Assembly: GCF_900635955.1 (NCBI RefSeq)
Contig: NZ_LR134201.1
Location: forward strand, 1,550,001 to 1,614,000
From: Cedecea lapagei
GTDB lineage: Bacteria; Pseudomonadota; Gammaproteobacteria; Enterobacterales; Enterobacteriaceae
Direction of reading: 5' to 3'
Length of the DNA stretch: 64,000 nt
The position numbers were made by a program, and so were the translations under genes. Below, one piece after another: positions 1-8,414 of the stretch. Positions within the stretch are counted from its first letter, which is position 1, and each line of letters opens with the position of its first letter. The notes under the pieces are model-generated. The model was not told the DNA's origin, searched no databases, and worked only from the letters and a program-made list of their open reading frames with translations.

Positions 1-530
1 GGTGAGCGTAAGACAATTGGTCTTGTTGGTAGGGAAGAGAAAAGAAAAGGAACCAGCAATATCATCGACGAAATAATTCGGTGGGAAAACAAAGAAGACC
101 TTGTTCTAAATGTTGCATTATATTTGAGTGAAGAAGATCGCCTTCGACTGGAAAAAATAAAAATTAATTATAATGTGATAGAAATTAACAATGATTTAGA
201 TTTGGCTAATTTTTACAGATTAAATGATCTAATTATTGCAACAGGGTTAGTTGAGGATGGTGCTTTTCATTATCCCTGCGCTGAGGCTATGTCATGTGGT
301 TGTGCGGTAATATCTAATTATGCCCCTTTGACAAATACAAACAGCAAGCTCAAAATAGAAAATTTAATAAAAACTCTGTTGTTGATAAATTAAATGTATA
401 TTTACGGATGACAGACATTGAGTTACATGAAGAAATTGAAGCGAACAGATCATTGGTTGAAAACTACAGCTGGAATGACATTGGAATGAAGCTTTATTCA
501 TTATTAAAGAAAGATATAAAAAAGGTCTAA
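1..530 (+). pseudogene. Glycosyltransferase (GT1/GT4-like), 5' truncated and frameshifted
   Basis: The window opens inside this gene. Frame 1 is open from base 1 to a stop at 391-393 and encodes a GT-B C-terminal domain. It shows the acidic-to-hydrophobic segment before AEAMSCGCAVISNY (about 285-330), which is typical of the nucleotide-sugar binding loop in O-antigen glycosyltransferases. The expected C-terminal helix, with the text SLVENYSWNDIGMKLYSLL, continues in frame 3 from about 372 to a stop at 528-530. Moving from frame 1 to frame 3 at the A-run at 369-373 needs one extra base, so one A looks lost. It is either a broken gene or a sequencing error in a homopolymer. rmlC starts 4 bases after the restored stop, as in an operon. 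The sugar donor cannot be named. Confidence 0.7.
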
Positions 531-534
531 TATT

Positions 535-1068
535 GTGAAAATCATTGAAACGAACATCCCTGATCTAAAAATAATCCAACCTAAAGTTTTTTCGGATGAC
601 CGTGGGTTTTTCATGGAGAGCTTTAATCATGGACAATTTGAAGAAATAGTGAAGCGAAATATTACTTTTGTACAAGACAACCACTCAAGGTCGAATCAGG
701 GCGTGTTACGTGGTATGCATTATCAGAATTCGCCACATGAGCAGGGCAAACTCGTCCGTTGTACTTATGGCGAAGTTTATGATGTTGCTGTTGATATCAG
801 AGAGCATTCTCCTACCTATCTACAGTGGCATGGTGTAGTTTTATCTGCCGAGAATAAACTTCAGTTTTGGATTCCAGAAGGATTTGCTCATGGTTTCCTT
901 GTGTTAAGTGATGTCGCTGAATTCATGTACAAAACAACTGATTATTATAGTCCTTCCTCTGAGAAGGGGTTTAGATGGGATGATCCTGATGTTAACATCG
1001 AATGGCCAATTCGGGGTGAAATAACACTTTCAGAAAAAGATAAAATGCAACCACGATTAAAACCCTGA
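535..1068 (+). CDS. rfbC: dTDP-4-dehydrorhamnose 3,5-epimerase (RmlC)
   Basis: It epimerises dTDP-4-keto-6-deoxyglucose at C3 and C5, the third step of dTDP-L-rhamnose synthesis in the cytoplasm. The 177 residues match the usual family length and read as one cupin. LRGMHYQ (59-63 region) carries the catalytic His62, MYKTTDYY the Tyr132 and Tyr138 pair, and the C-terminal SEKDK Asp169. These line up with His63, Tyr133 and Asp170 of the Salmonella enzyme. The start is GTG, with an AAAGG-like ribosome site about ten bases upstream. It implies that the O antigen contains rhamnose or a related sugar; rmlBDA would lie outside the window. AT-rich like the rest of the cluster. Confidence 0.93.
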   Translation: MKIIETNIPDLKIIQPKVFSDDRGFFMESFNHGQFEEIVKRNITFVQDNHSRSNQGVLRGMHYQNSPHEQGKLVRCTYGEVYDVAVDIREHSPTYLQWHGVVLSAENKLQFWIPEGFAHGFLVLSDVAEFMYKTTDYYSPSSEKGFRWDDPDVNIEWPIRGEITLSEKDKMQPRLKP

Positions 1069-1286
1069 AGTTCTAACACTTGCGCTCAAAATTACTGAGT
1101 GTGGCGAAGCACTCAGTAGTAACCAAAAAAACAGCAATACCATATTTTTTATATGGTTATTCGAGTTTTAAATTGAATGCAAGTAACACTTGCTTGGATG
1201 ATATTTCGTCACCCAATATTCAACTCAAAATATTACGCGCCTCAATCCCTCGCTTTAGGTGACGTTAATCCGAGTGCGATAGATTT
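1069..1286. other. Intergenic gap between rmlC and wzy with a hairpin
   Basis: This 218-base gap interrupts an otherwise tightly packed cluster. It contains a perfect 8-bp stem (1094-1101 with 1110-1117, extending imperfectly outward) and no clear T-run. A 60-codon frame at 1080-1262 starts with a weak codon, has no ribosome site and resembles nothing I recognise, so I do not call it a gene. The gap could be a scar of gene loss or of insertion at an O-antigen module boundary. Confidence 0.4.
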
Positions 1287-2324
1287 ATGTATGTATATCT
1301 AGGTTTATTTTCAATTATTACATTATTATCTCTCTTGAAGGGTAATAAAGTTTTTTTCAAGCCCATAATGATAGTTTTATTTATATTTTGCGCCTTAAGA
1401 GGTGCTGATGTTGATAGAGACTATCAATCTTATGTCAATATATATGGTTATATTGTCAATGGTTATCATTATGCAATTGAACCGACATTTTATCTGATAA
1501 CATATATATCAGAGTTGCTAACTTCCTCACCTGTATTTATTTTTATAATCTATGCCGCATTAGCTATTTCCTTTAAATATCTTTTCATAAAAGAATGGTC
1601 GCCATATTTATTATTATCAGTGTTAGTTTATTTTTCCAGCATATTTTTGCTGCATGATATGACACAGATAAGAATCGGTGTCGCTAGTAGTATCGGTTTC
1701 TTTAGCCTAAAATATATCATCGAGAATAATTACAGAAAATATTACCTTTGGATCTTAGTTGCAATACTCTTTCATTTTTCAATGGTAGTATTTATTTTTA
1801 TTCCATTGCTTAATTCAAAGAGATTAACTACTAACTTCAAACTGGGTTATTTATCACTTTTGCTTTTCCTTTACGTTTTATATACCTTCAAAATTGACAT
1901 GTTAACACCACTCCAATACGTTACTATTGGCGGGGTGCAAGAAAAGTACAATATGTACAAAGCACAAATAGAGACTGATAATGCAAGTGTAAATGTATTT
2001 TCAGTTACTCAAATATTACATATCCTCATTGTTTTCCTGACATTATCTTTTTCAAGGTACTTTGAAAAAGATAAGAAAATGATTTTGATATTTAAATTAT
2101 ATGCTTTAAGCCCATTATGCTTAATCGCTTTTTCTGCTATCCCTGGCTTCTCTATTAGGCTGAGTGAACTATTTAGCATCAGTGAAATAGTATTTTTACC
2201 CATGCTGGCTACACAATTCAAACATAAAGGACTTGTGTATTTTATTATTATAGCAATCAGCCTGTTTTTATTGTTATTGAATCTTTACTATGTTGGATTA
2301 GTTAAGGAATATGTTTTTATATGA
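1287..2324 (+). CDS. wzy: O-antigen polymerase, Wzy/EpsG type
   Basis: A 345-residue protein that is almost entirely membrane helices (about nine to ten), with large polar loops between them. It polymerises O units at the periplasmic face of the inner membrane in the Wzx/Wzy pathway. The N-terminal RGADVDRDYQSY loop and the HDMTQIRIGVASSI motif near residue 120 are typical of EpsG-like polymerases, where the Arg of QIRIG is strongly conserved. The next gene overlaps its stop by 4 bases (ATGA). Like other wzy genes it is very AT-rich and specific to the serotype. The assignment rests on topology, these motifs and context, since the primary sequence of Wzy proteins varies widely. Confidence 0.85.
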   Translation: MYVYLGLFSIITLLSLLKGNKVFFKPIMIVLFIFCALRGADVDRDYQSYVNIYGYIVNGYHYAIEPTFYLITYISELLTSSPVFIFIIYAALAISFKYLFIKEWSPYLLLSVLVYFSSIFLLHDMTQIRIGVASSIGFFSLKYIIENNYRKYYLWILVAILFHFSMVVFIFIPLLNSKRLTTNFKLGYLSLLLFLYVLYTFKIDMLTPLQYVTIGGVQEKYNMYKAQIETDNASVNVFSVTQILHILIVFLTLSFSRYFEKDKKMILIFKLYALSPLCLIAFSAIPGFSIRLSELFSISEIVFLPMLATQFKHKGLVYFIIIAISLFLLLLNLYYVGLVKEYVFI

Positions 2325-3148
2325 AGATAATGCCTGTGGTTGTATTATATAAAAAACAAATTTCAGAATCTGAAAGCATCAATTCCATTTTAGATTCTGA
2401 TGATAAAGATGAAATAAAAGATTTTTTTGTTTATAATAACTCTCCCTCTGAATATACAGTTCCTAATAAATATAATGGTGCTAATATTCATGTTGTAAAT
2501 GATTATAAAAATTCTGGTGTAAGTAAAGCCTATAATGAGGGACTTTCTTATGCCAGGAAACTGGGTTACACACATGTTTTATTACTAGATCAAGATACAA
2601 CATTTCCAAAACATTCTATTGATGTTTATAAGAATGCTCTAGCTAAATCACCGTTCATTAATTTGTTTTCTCCTATACTTAAAACTAAGAATGAAAAAAT
2701 TTGTTCACCACTGCGTTATAAATGCCATCGTGGTTTTACTGTCGATGACTTTAAACCCGGAGAATATAGTTTAGAACATTATTCCCCCATAAACAGCGGA
2801 ATGCTTATAAATGTAGAGGCGGCTGTTAATTGTGGTGGATATAATGAAGATGTATATTTGGACTTCAGTGATTTTCAGTTTATCGAACGTTTCAAGAGAT
2901 ATAACGAAAAGTTTATTGTTGTTGATCTCGTTCTATTACAAGATTTCTCTGGTGAAGAAACTAATGTAAGCAAACTCCTCACGCGTTTTAATATTTACTG
3001 CGAGTGTGCCAAGCGATGTGAAAGAAATGGGTTTAATGATGATTTTATTTATTTCATGATGGTTTTTGCCAGAGCATTGAAGTTGGTAGTCAAAACTCGG
3101 AAGTTAACTTTTATTAAATGTTTTTATAAAAAATATGTAAGAGGGTAA
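2321..3148 (+). CDS. Glycosyltransferase family 2, rhamnosyltransferase-like
   Basis: A 275-residue GT-A glycosyltransferase. It carries NNSPS and NSGVSKAYNEGL (family 2 nucleotide-binding region), HVLLLDQDTTFP (the DxD metal motif at about residues 90-98) and PINSGMLI followed by GGYNEDVYLDFSDFQF, a layout common in rhamnosyltransferases of the RfbF/WbbL type. It lacks a membrane helix and should act on the lipid carrier at the cytoplasmic membrane. It starts inside the wzy stop (4-base overlap) and the next transferase follows one base after its stop, so translation is probably coupled. That rmlC lies in the same cluster makes rhamnose the likely donor; this is inference. Confidence 0.85.
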   Translation: MKIMPVVVLYKKQISESESINSILDSDDKDEIKDFFVYNNSPSEYTVPNKYNGANIHVVNDYKNSGVSKAYNEGLSYARKLGYTHVLLLDQDTTFPKHSIDVYKNALAKSPFINLFSPILKTKNEKICSPLRYKCHRGFTVDDFKPGEYSLEHYSPINSGMLINVEAAVNCGGYNEDVYLDFSDFQFIERFKRYNEKFIVVDLVLLQDFSGEETNVSKLLTRFNIYCECAKRCERNGFNDDFIYFMMVFARALKLVVKTRKLTFIKCFYKKYVRG

Positions 3149-3149
3149 A

Positions 3150-3902
3150 ATGATCTCAGTATGCATCCCAACATATAATGGGGAATCTTACATCAGAGAA
3201 CAATTGACGAGTATTTTGGAACAATTGAATCATTGTGATGAGGTGATTATTTCAGATGATGGTTCGACTGATAATACATTAAAAATCATAGATGATTTGA
3301 AAGATCCCAGGATTAAAGTCTACCAAAATGAACTTAAGTCAGATTTCAGTTCAAATATTAGGACAGAACAAATTCTTAAGAAAGTCTCTCTGAATGTGCA
3401 AAATGCCTTGAATAAATGTGTTGGCGATTATATATACTTGGCTGATCAAGATGATATTTGGCTAGATGGGCGAATTTCTCAAACAATTAATTTATTAAAA
3501 AGTGAGAAACCGGTCTTGGTTATTAATGATTGTAATATAATCAATCAAAACGAGGAGATCACGCAGGCCTCGTATTATGATTACATCCCACCAAGTAAAA
3601 GTTTATTGCGGACAGTAGTGAAAAGTTCATTTCATGGGTGTTGCATGTGTTTCAACCGGGCATTATTAAATCGTGCCTTTCCTTTTCCTTATTATAGTTT
3701 AGGACATGATCTCTGGATTGGCTTAACAGCAATTAAATATGGTGATGTAAAATTTGTTGAGCACTGTCTGTTATCTTATCGTAGGCATACAATGACAGTC
3801 ACTAAAACCGGGCATAAGAGCGCTAATCCTCTCAGGTTCAAATTATATTACAGATTAATGATAATTATTGAGTATTTGAAAATAAATAATAGAAAAAAAT
3901 GA
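3150..3902 (+). CDS. Glycosyltransferase family 2
   Basis: A 250-residue GT-A enzyme beginning MISVCIPTYNGESYI, the usual family 2 opening. IISDDGSTDNT (about 33-43) binds the nucleotide and LADQDDIWL (about 95-103) holds the metal-binding acidic residues. The later RRHTMTVT segment resembles the C-terminal acceptor region of O-antigen transferases that belong to the RfbG/WbbG group. A ribosome site (AGAGGG) lies just before the ATG. It overlaps the next gene by 4 bases. The sugar added cannot be told from sequence. Confidence 0.87.
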   Translation: MISVCIPTYNGESYIREQLTSILEQLNHCDEVIISDDGSTDNTLKIIDDLKDPRIKVYQNELKSDFSSNIRTEQILKKVSLNVQNALNKCVGDYIYLADQDDIWLDGRISQTINLLKSEKPVLVINDCNIINQNEEITQASYYDYIPPSKSLLRTVVKSSFHGCCMCFNRALLNRAFPFPYYSLGHDLWIGLTAIKYGDVKFVEHCLLSYRRHTMTVTKTGHKSANPLRFKLYYRLMIIIEYLKINNRKK

Positions 3903-5029
3903 AAAAAATAGCGCATGTTTTAGTTTTACCCAAAATGGCCGGATCTCAAAAATTTTGCCATATGCTTCTTTCTAAAATAGAAGGGTATGAAAAGTACGTT
4001 ATTGTTTCTGGATGTGAAGATGTCGATAAAACTCAAGTAGATGAATTTACTGCTGCATTTAAAGCAATAAATGTTAATATCATTTGGTGTAAATACCTAA
4101 AAAGAAATATTGGTTTCTCTGATATTAAAAGCTTCTTCGAGCTATATAAAATATTTAAAATGTACGATTTTGATATTGTACATACGAACTCGACTAAACC
4201 TGGAATTACGGCGAGAATAGCGGCATTTTTTGCTGGTGTCAGATTGAAAATCCATACTGTACATGGTATTTCTTTTTACAAAGGCCAGTCAAAGTTAAAG
4301 CGTTTAATTTATTGGGGAATTGAAGCGTTTGCTTTGCAATTCGGTGATGTGAATATATGCGTGAATAATTTATATCGAAAGTATTATAATTTCTTCCCAT
4401 GGAAAAAAACGATCAGTATATATAATGGTTATGATTTTGAGGTATTGCAGCGATTTAGTGAAAGCCGCCAAACCACTCTACCAGAAAAAAATAATAAACC
4501 GTTTTCTTTTCTTTTTGTCGGTAGATTAGATGCGCAAAAAGATCCTCATACATTGATTAAAGCATTTTCACTAGTCCAAAAAAAATATCCTGATGTTTTT
4601 CTTGATATTGTAGGTGATGGTGAATTAAGGATATCATCAGAATCTCTGGTATCTGAATTGAAAATCAATAATAATGTTGTTTTTCATGGTTGGGTTGAAT
4701 CGCCATACAAGTATTTTATGGACTGCAATGTATTTGTGTGTCCTTCAACGTATGAAGCATTTGGATTTATATTTCTCGAGGCTGCATTTTTCAAGAAGCC
4801 GATTGTCGCAACAAATGTAGAAGGTATTCCAGAGGTTGTCATTGACGGCCAAATGGGTTTTCTAGTAGATCCGAAAGATCATAATTCATTAGCGAGTAAG
4901 ATGATTGAACTCATTGAATCTTCAGATCTTGTGAATAGAATGGGTGTTTATGGATATGAGTATGTAATAAAAAAATTCAATGAGGAAGAGTTTATTCGTA
5001 ATTATCAGAAGATTTATGATGAGGGATGA
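3899..5029 (+). CDS. Glycosyltransferase family 4 (GT-B fold)
   Basis: A 376-residue retaining glycosyltransferase of the GT-B fold. The N-terminal Rossmann domain opens AHVLVLPKMAGSQ. The C-terminal domain has FVGRLDAQKDPHTLI (about 206-220) and the EX7E pair (Glu286 and Glu294 in YEAFGFIFLEA), followed by KPIVATNVEGIPEVV. It acts on the undecaprenyl-linked O unit at the inner membrane surface. It starts 4 bases inside the previous gene and overlaps the next frame. With the two family 2 enzymes it gives at least three transferases here, in line with a tetra- or longer repeat unit. Confidence 0.88.
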   Translation: MKKIAHVLVLPKMAGSQKFCHMLLSKIEGYEKYVIVSGCEDVDKTQVDEFTAAFKAINVNIIWCKYLKRNIGFSDIKSFFELYKIFKMYDFDIVHTNSTKPGITARIAAFFAGVRLKIHTVHGISFYKGQSKLKRLIYWGIEAFALQFGDVNICVNNLYRKYYNFFPWKKTISIYNGYDFEVLQRFSESRQTTLPEKNNKPFSFLFVGRLDAQKDPHTLIKAFSLVQKKYPDVFLDIVGDGELRISSESLVSELKINNNVVFHGWVESPYKYFMDCNVFVCPSTYEAFGFIFLEAAFFKKPIVATNVEGIPEVVIDGQMGFLVDPKDHNSLASKMIELIESSDLVNRMGVYGYEYVIKKFNEEEFIRNYQKIYDEG

Positions 5030-5420
5030 GTTTATTTTGATGTACAAATCGAATTTAAAAAAAATTTTATTTTCATATATTCCTTTTTTTGTTTTTATTA
5101 CGTCATCGATTTTATTTGTTATTCATAGTAAAAGAAATGATTTGATAAGTGACCTTCTGGCAGAATCATTTATATTTTATACTGCGCTGTTTTTTTTTAG
5201 ACGCAAAGCTATTGTAATAAGCATGTGGGTGGGATACTCACTTGTTGGTGGTTTGCAAATGGCCTCTCTGTATACATCAGGGAGTCTTATGATACCTTTA
5301 ACATTGTCTAATGCGCAGGAGTTTCATGCTCTTGGCTTGTCTCTTGCGAGCAAGCTTTTTTTTATAGTTATATTTTTATTTCAGTATCATTTTTTATCCT
5401 CCGTAGAAAAAATTATGTAG
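5019..5420 (+). CDS. N-terminal membrane part of a split sulfatase-fold transferase
   Basis: It encodes about four hydrophobic helices (for example IPFFVFITSSILFVI and ASKLFFIVIFLFQYHF) and then stops at 5418-5420. The start is taken as the ATG at 5019, just inside the previous stop; the ATG at 5040 behind a GAGGG stretch is also possible. Frame 2 is open across the stop and continues with a fifth helix (FFLLFFLVFPF, 5438-5470) that leads into the catalytic domain at 5456-6658. LtaS/MdoB-like enzymes have five N-terminal helices followed by a periplasmic sulfatase domain, so the two pieces almost surely come from one gene. A one-base loss, most simply in the A6 run at 5407-5412, would explain the break. 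Confidence 0.7.
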   Translation: MRDEFILMYKSNLKKILFSYIPFFVFITSSILFVIHSKRNDLISDLLAESFIFYTALFFFRRKAIVISMWVGYSLVGGLQMASLYTSGSLMIPLTLSNAQEFHALGLSLASKLFFIVIFLFQYHFLSSVEKIM

Positions 5421-5455
5421 ACTCTCGAGACGATAAGTTTTTCCTGTTATTTTTT

Positions 5456-6658
5456 TTGGTTTTTCCATTCACTAATGGCCCATTCGTTAACTTTGCGCGC
5501 ACAGCGCAGGCTTACTACCAGCAAGTAACATTTTCACCGGCCTATAACTACCCCGAGATTTCTAAGAACTTTCTTAAGGTTGGGGTATGGAGTGACAAAA
5601 TTAATGAGCCAGTCTTGAGAGAACCGAATGTCATTGTCATTTTTACTGAGGGAATGTCAGCCAGCGTCATCGATAGTGTTAATCATCTTGGATTGGGCCT
5701 CACTCCTAATATTGATTCTTTATTCAATAGTTCTTTAGTTTTTGATAATTACTTTAATCATACAGCAGCAACTTTCCGTGGTTTGCGCGGCCAATTAACA
5801 TCTGCTTATCAGTTTAAAGATGGGATTGGTGCTAATCAGGACGGCTTTGCAGAAATATCTAATGTTGCAGTTAAAGAAAATTATGATAACAGACTCGTCT
5901 CTCTTCCCGAAATATTAAAAATGCATGGCTATAAAACTTTATTTCTAGCCGCAACAGAAAAAAATAGTACTTTAAATACTATGATTAAGTCGATGTCTTT
6001 TGATAACGTTTATGGAATGGGTGATTTCAAATTCTATCAAAATGACAGGATGACAGATAAACAAACTTTTCAATCGTTACAACAATTGGTTGAAGAAAAT
6101 AAAAATGAACGTTTTTTTATCGGTGTTTATACTTCAGGCACGCATCATGGATTAGATAGCCCTGATCTCCAGTATAAAGATGGTAAAAACTCTTACTACA
6201 ATAAATTTCATAATTACGATTTCCAGTTGGGTAAATTCGTTGAGTATTTAGAAAGCAGTGGGGTAATGAAAAATACTATTTTGATTGTTACTGCTGATCA
6301 TTCTACATTTCCCACACCTGAATTTAATAGCTCATTTAAAACGCATGCCAAATATTTTGTTGATAAAATTCCATTAATTATAACCGGCGCTGGAATTGAG
6401 AGACGCATTATAGATGTTAAGGGCGTTAATAGTTTGTCCCTCACTCCCACTATATTACATTTGTTGAAAATTAATAATACGCCCAATTTCTTTTTAGGTT
6501 GTTCATTATTTGACGCTCATTGTACTAGTATATATGAAAAAACAAGCGCAATAGGTCAGTCATTTTATAAGACCGAATCCCAAAGCTATCCTGATTATAA
6601 TACATCCGAGTCAAGCACATCTAAAGATATTTTAAATTTCTATAACGTTAGTGGGTAA
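5456..6658 (+). CDS. Sulfatase-fold phosphotransferase domain (LtaS/MdoB-like)
   Basis: The domain of about 400 residues has the alkaline-phosphatase/sulfatase fold found in phosphoglycerol and phosphoethanolamine transferases. NVIVIFTEGMS supplies the metal-binding Glu, HTAATFRGLRG the likely nucleophilic Thr, GTHHG a His, and VTADHST the Asp-His metal pair. No intact start belongs to this piece: the TTG at 5456 lies within a T-run and codes for membrane residues, so it should be joined to 5019-5420. If intact it would be about 545 residues, anchored in the inner membrane with its active site in the periplasm, and could decorate the O antigen with a phospho-substituent. The substrate is inferred only from family and position. 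Confidence 0.8.
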   Translation: MVFPFTNGPFVNFARTAQAYYQQVTFSPAYNYPEISKNFLKVGVWSDKINEPVLREPNVIVIFTEGMSASVIDSVNHLGLGLTPNIDSLFNSSLVFDNYFNHTAATFRGLRGQLTSAYQFKDGIGANQDGFAEISNVAVKENYDNRLVSLPEILKMHGYKTLFLAATEKNSTLNTMIKSMSFDNVYGMGDFKFYQNDRMTDKQTFQSLQQLVEENKNERFFIGVYTSGTHHGLDSPDLQYKDGKNSYYNKFHNYDFQLGKFVEYLESSGVMKNTILIVTADHSTFPTPEFNSSFKTHAKYFVDKIPLIITGAGIERRIIDVKGVNSLSLTPTILHLLKINNTPNFFLGCSLFDAHCTSIYEKTSAIGQSFYKTESQSYPDYNTSESSTSKDILNFYNVSG

Positions 6659-6779
6659 TTAAAATACTTCATGTATAGAGCAAGAACTGCTATTCATTTT
6701 TGCTTTACATGAGTTAACATCAAAGCCACATTTGAAGCCGCGTGTAGGGCGCGGTGAGCACACCTGACAGGAGTATGTA

Positions 6780-8189
6780 ATGTCCAAGCAACAGATCGGC
6801 GTTGTGGGTATGGCCGTGATGGGCCGCAACCTGGCGCTGAACATCGAAAGCCGTGGTTATACCGTTTCCGTATTCAACCGCTCCCGTGAGAAGACTGAAG
6901 AAGTCGTCGCAGAGAATCCGGGCAAGAAGCTGGTTCCTTACTACACCGTAAAAGAGTTCGTTGAATCGCTGGAAACCCCGCGCCGTATCCTGTTAATGGT
7001 GCAGGCGGGCGCAGGCACCGATGCGGCCATTGACTCGCTCAAGCCTTATCTGGATAAAGGCGACATCATCATTGATGGCGGTAACACCTTCTTCCAGGAC
7101 ACTATCCGTCGCAACCGTGACCTGTCGGCGGAAGGCTTCAACTTCATCGGGACCGGTGTTTCCGGTGGTGAAGAGGGCGCACTTAAGGGACCATCCATCA
7201 TGCCTGGCGGCCAGAAAGATGCTTACGAGCTGGTTGCCCCTATCCTGACTAAAATTGCTGCTGTTGCTGAAGACGGTGAGCCGTGTGTCACTTACATCGG
7301 TCCTGACGGTGCCGGCCACTATGTGAAGATGGTGCACAACGGTATTGAATACGGCGATATGCAGCTGATCGCAGAAGCCTATTCTCTGCTGAAGCACGGC
7401 CTCGATCTTTCCAATGAAGAGCTGGCTGAAACCTTCACCGAATGGAATAAAGGCGAGCTGAGTAGCTATCTGATCGACATCACCAAGGATATCTTCACTA
7501 AAAAAGATGAAGAGGGTAACTACCTGGTCGATGTGATTCTGGATGAAGCCGCGAACAAAGGTACCGGAAAATGGACCAGCCAGAGCTCTCTGGATCTCGG
7601 CGAACCGCTGTCCCTGATTACTGAATCTGTATTCGCACGCTATATCTCTTCTCTGAAAGAGCAGCGCGTTGCAGCCTCTAAAGTGCTCAGTGGCCCGCAG
7701 GCTAAGCCGTTCTCCGGTGACAAGGCTGAATTCAGCGAGAAAGTGCGTCGTGCTCTGTATCTGGGCAAGATCGTTTCTTATGCTCAGGGCTTCTCTCAGC
7801 TGCGTGCTGCTTCTGAAGAGAACAACTGGGATCTCAACTACGGTGAGATTGCGAAGATTTTCCGCGCCGGCTGTATCATTCGTGCACAGTTCCTGCAGAA
7901 AATCACCGACGCTTACGCTGAGAACCCGGCTATTGCAAACCTGTTGCTGGCACCTTACTTCAAAAAGATTGCCGATGATTACCAGCAGGCGTTGCGTGAT
8001 GTGATCTCTTACGCCGTACAGAATGGTATCCCAACGCCAACCTTCTCGGCAGCGATTGCCTACTACGACAGCTATCGCGCCGCGGTGCTGCCGGCTAACC
8101 TTATCCAGGCTCAGCGTGATTACTTCGGGGCGCATACCTACAAGCGCACTGACAAAGAAGGTGTCTTCCACACCGAGTGGTTAAGCTAA
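6780..8189 (+). CDS. gnd: 6-phosphogluconate dehydrogenase, decarboxylating
   Basis: It oxidises 6-phosphogluconate to ribulose-5-phosphate and CO2 with NADP+, in the cytosolic pentose phosphate pathway. [15 protein letters not shown] is the dinucleotide-binding loop, [21 protein letters not shown] the substrate loop, and [18 protein letters not shown] holds the catalytic Lys and binding residues. The C-terminal tail [13 protein letters not shown] is the usual dimer-crossing end. At 469 residues it matches the E. coli protein (468). AGGAG precedes the ATG. It marks the 3' border of the O-antigen locus and has much higher GC than the genes before it. Confidence 0.98.
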   Translation: MSKQQIGVVGMAVMGRNLALNIESRGYTVSVFNRSREKTEEVVAENPGKKLVPYYTVKEFVESLETPRRILLMVQAGAGTDAAIDSLKPYLDKGDIIIDGGNTFFQDTIRRNRDLSAEGFNFIGTGVSGGEEGALKGPSIMPGGQKDAYELVAPILTKIAAVAEDGEPCVTYIGPDGAGHYVKMVHNGIEYGDMQLIAEAYSLLKHGLDLSNEELAETFTEWNKGELSSYLIDITKDIFTKKDEEGNYLVDVILDEAANKGTGKWTSQSSLDLGEPLSLITESVFARYISSLKEQRVAASKVLSGPQAKPFSGDKAEFSEKVRRALYLGKIVSYAQGFSQLRAASEENNWDLNYGEIAKIFRAGCIIRAQFLQKITDAYAENPAIANLLLAPYFKKIADDYQQALRDVISYAVQNGIPTPTFSAAIAYYDSYRAAVLPANLIQAQRDYFGAHTYKRTDKEGVFHTEWLS

Positions 8190-8212
8190 GTTTTTACAAT
8201 TATTTTTTAGTC

Positions 8213-8236
8213 AAAGGCCCGAAAGGGCCTTTTTTG
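8213..8236 (+). terminator. Rho-independent terminator after gnd
   Basis: AAAGGCCC pairs with GGGCCTTT around a GAAA loop and runs into six T residues, 24 bases after the gnd stop. Confidence 0.85.
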
Positions 8237-8414
8237 TCTCTTCAATAGAGAAAACCTACTTAAACTCGTAGCTTGTTTTTAAAGAAATGTTGATGATTTT
8301 CAGCAGATTCTTACACTAATCCTTCGATTTCTTTGAGGTCTTTCCCCAGGTATCTGTCTATACTATCAGCAGTGTTATCTATGCAAACGTACTCACTATC
8401 CTTCAAAGGTAATC

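Noticed and set aside
1080..1262. 60-codon frame between rmlC and wzy
   Set aside because: Weak start, no ribosome site, no similarity that I know; treated as intergenic.
6993..8171. 392-codon minus-strand frame inside gnd
   Set aside because: Exact overlap with gnd, a highly conserved gene; an antisense shadow of high-GC coding sequence.
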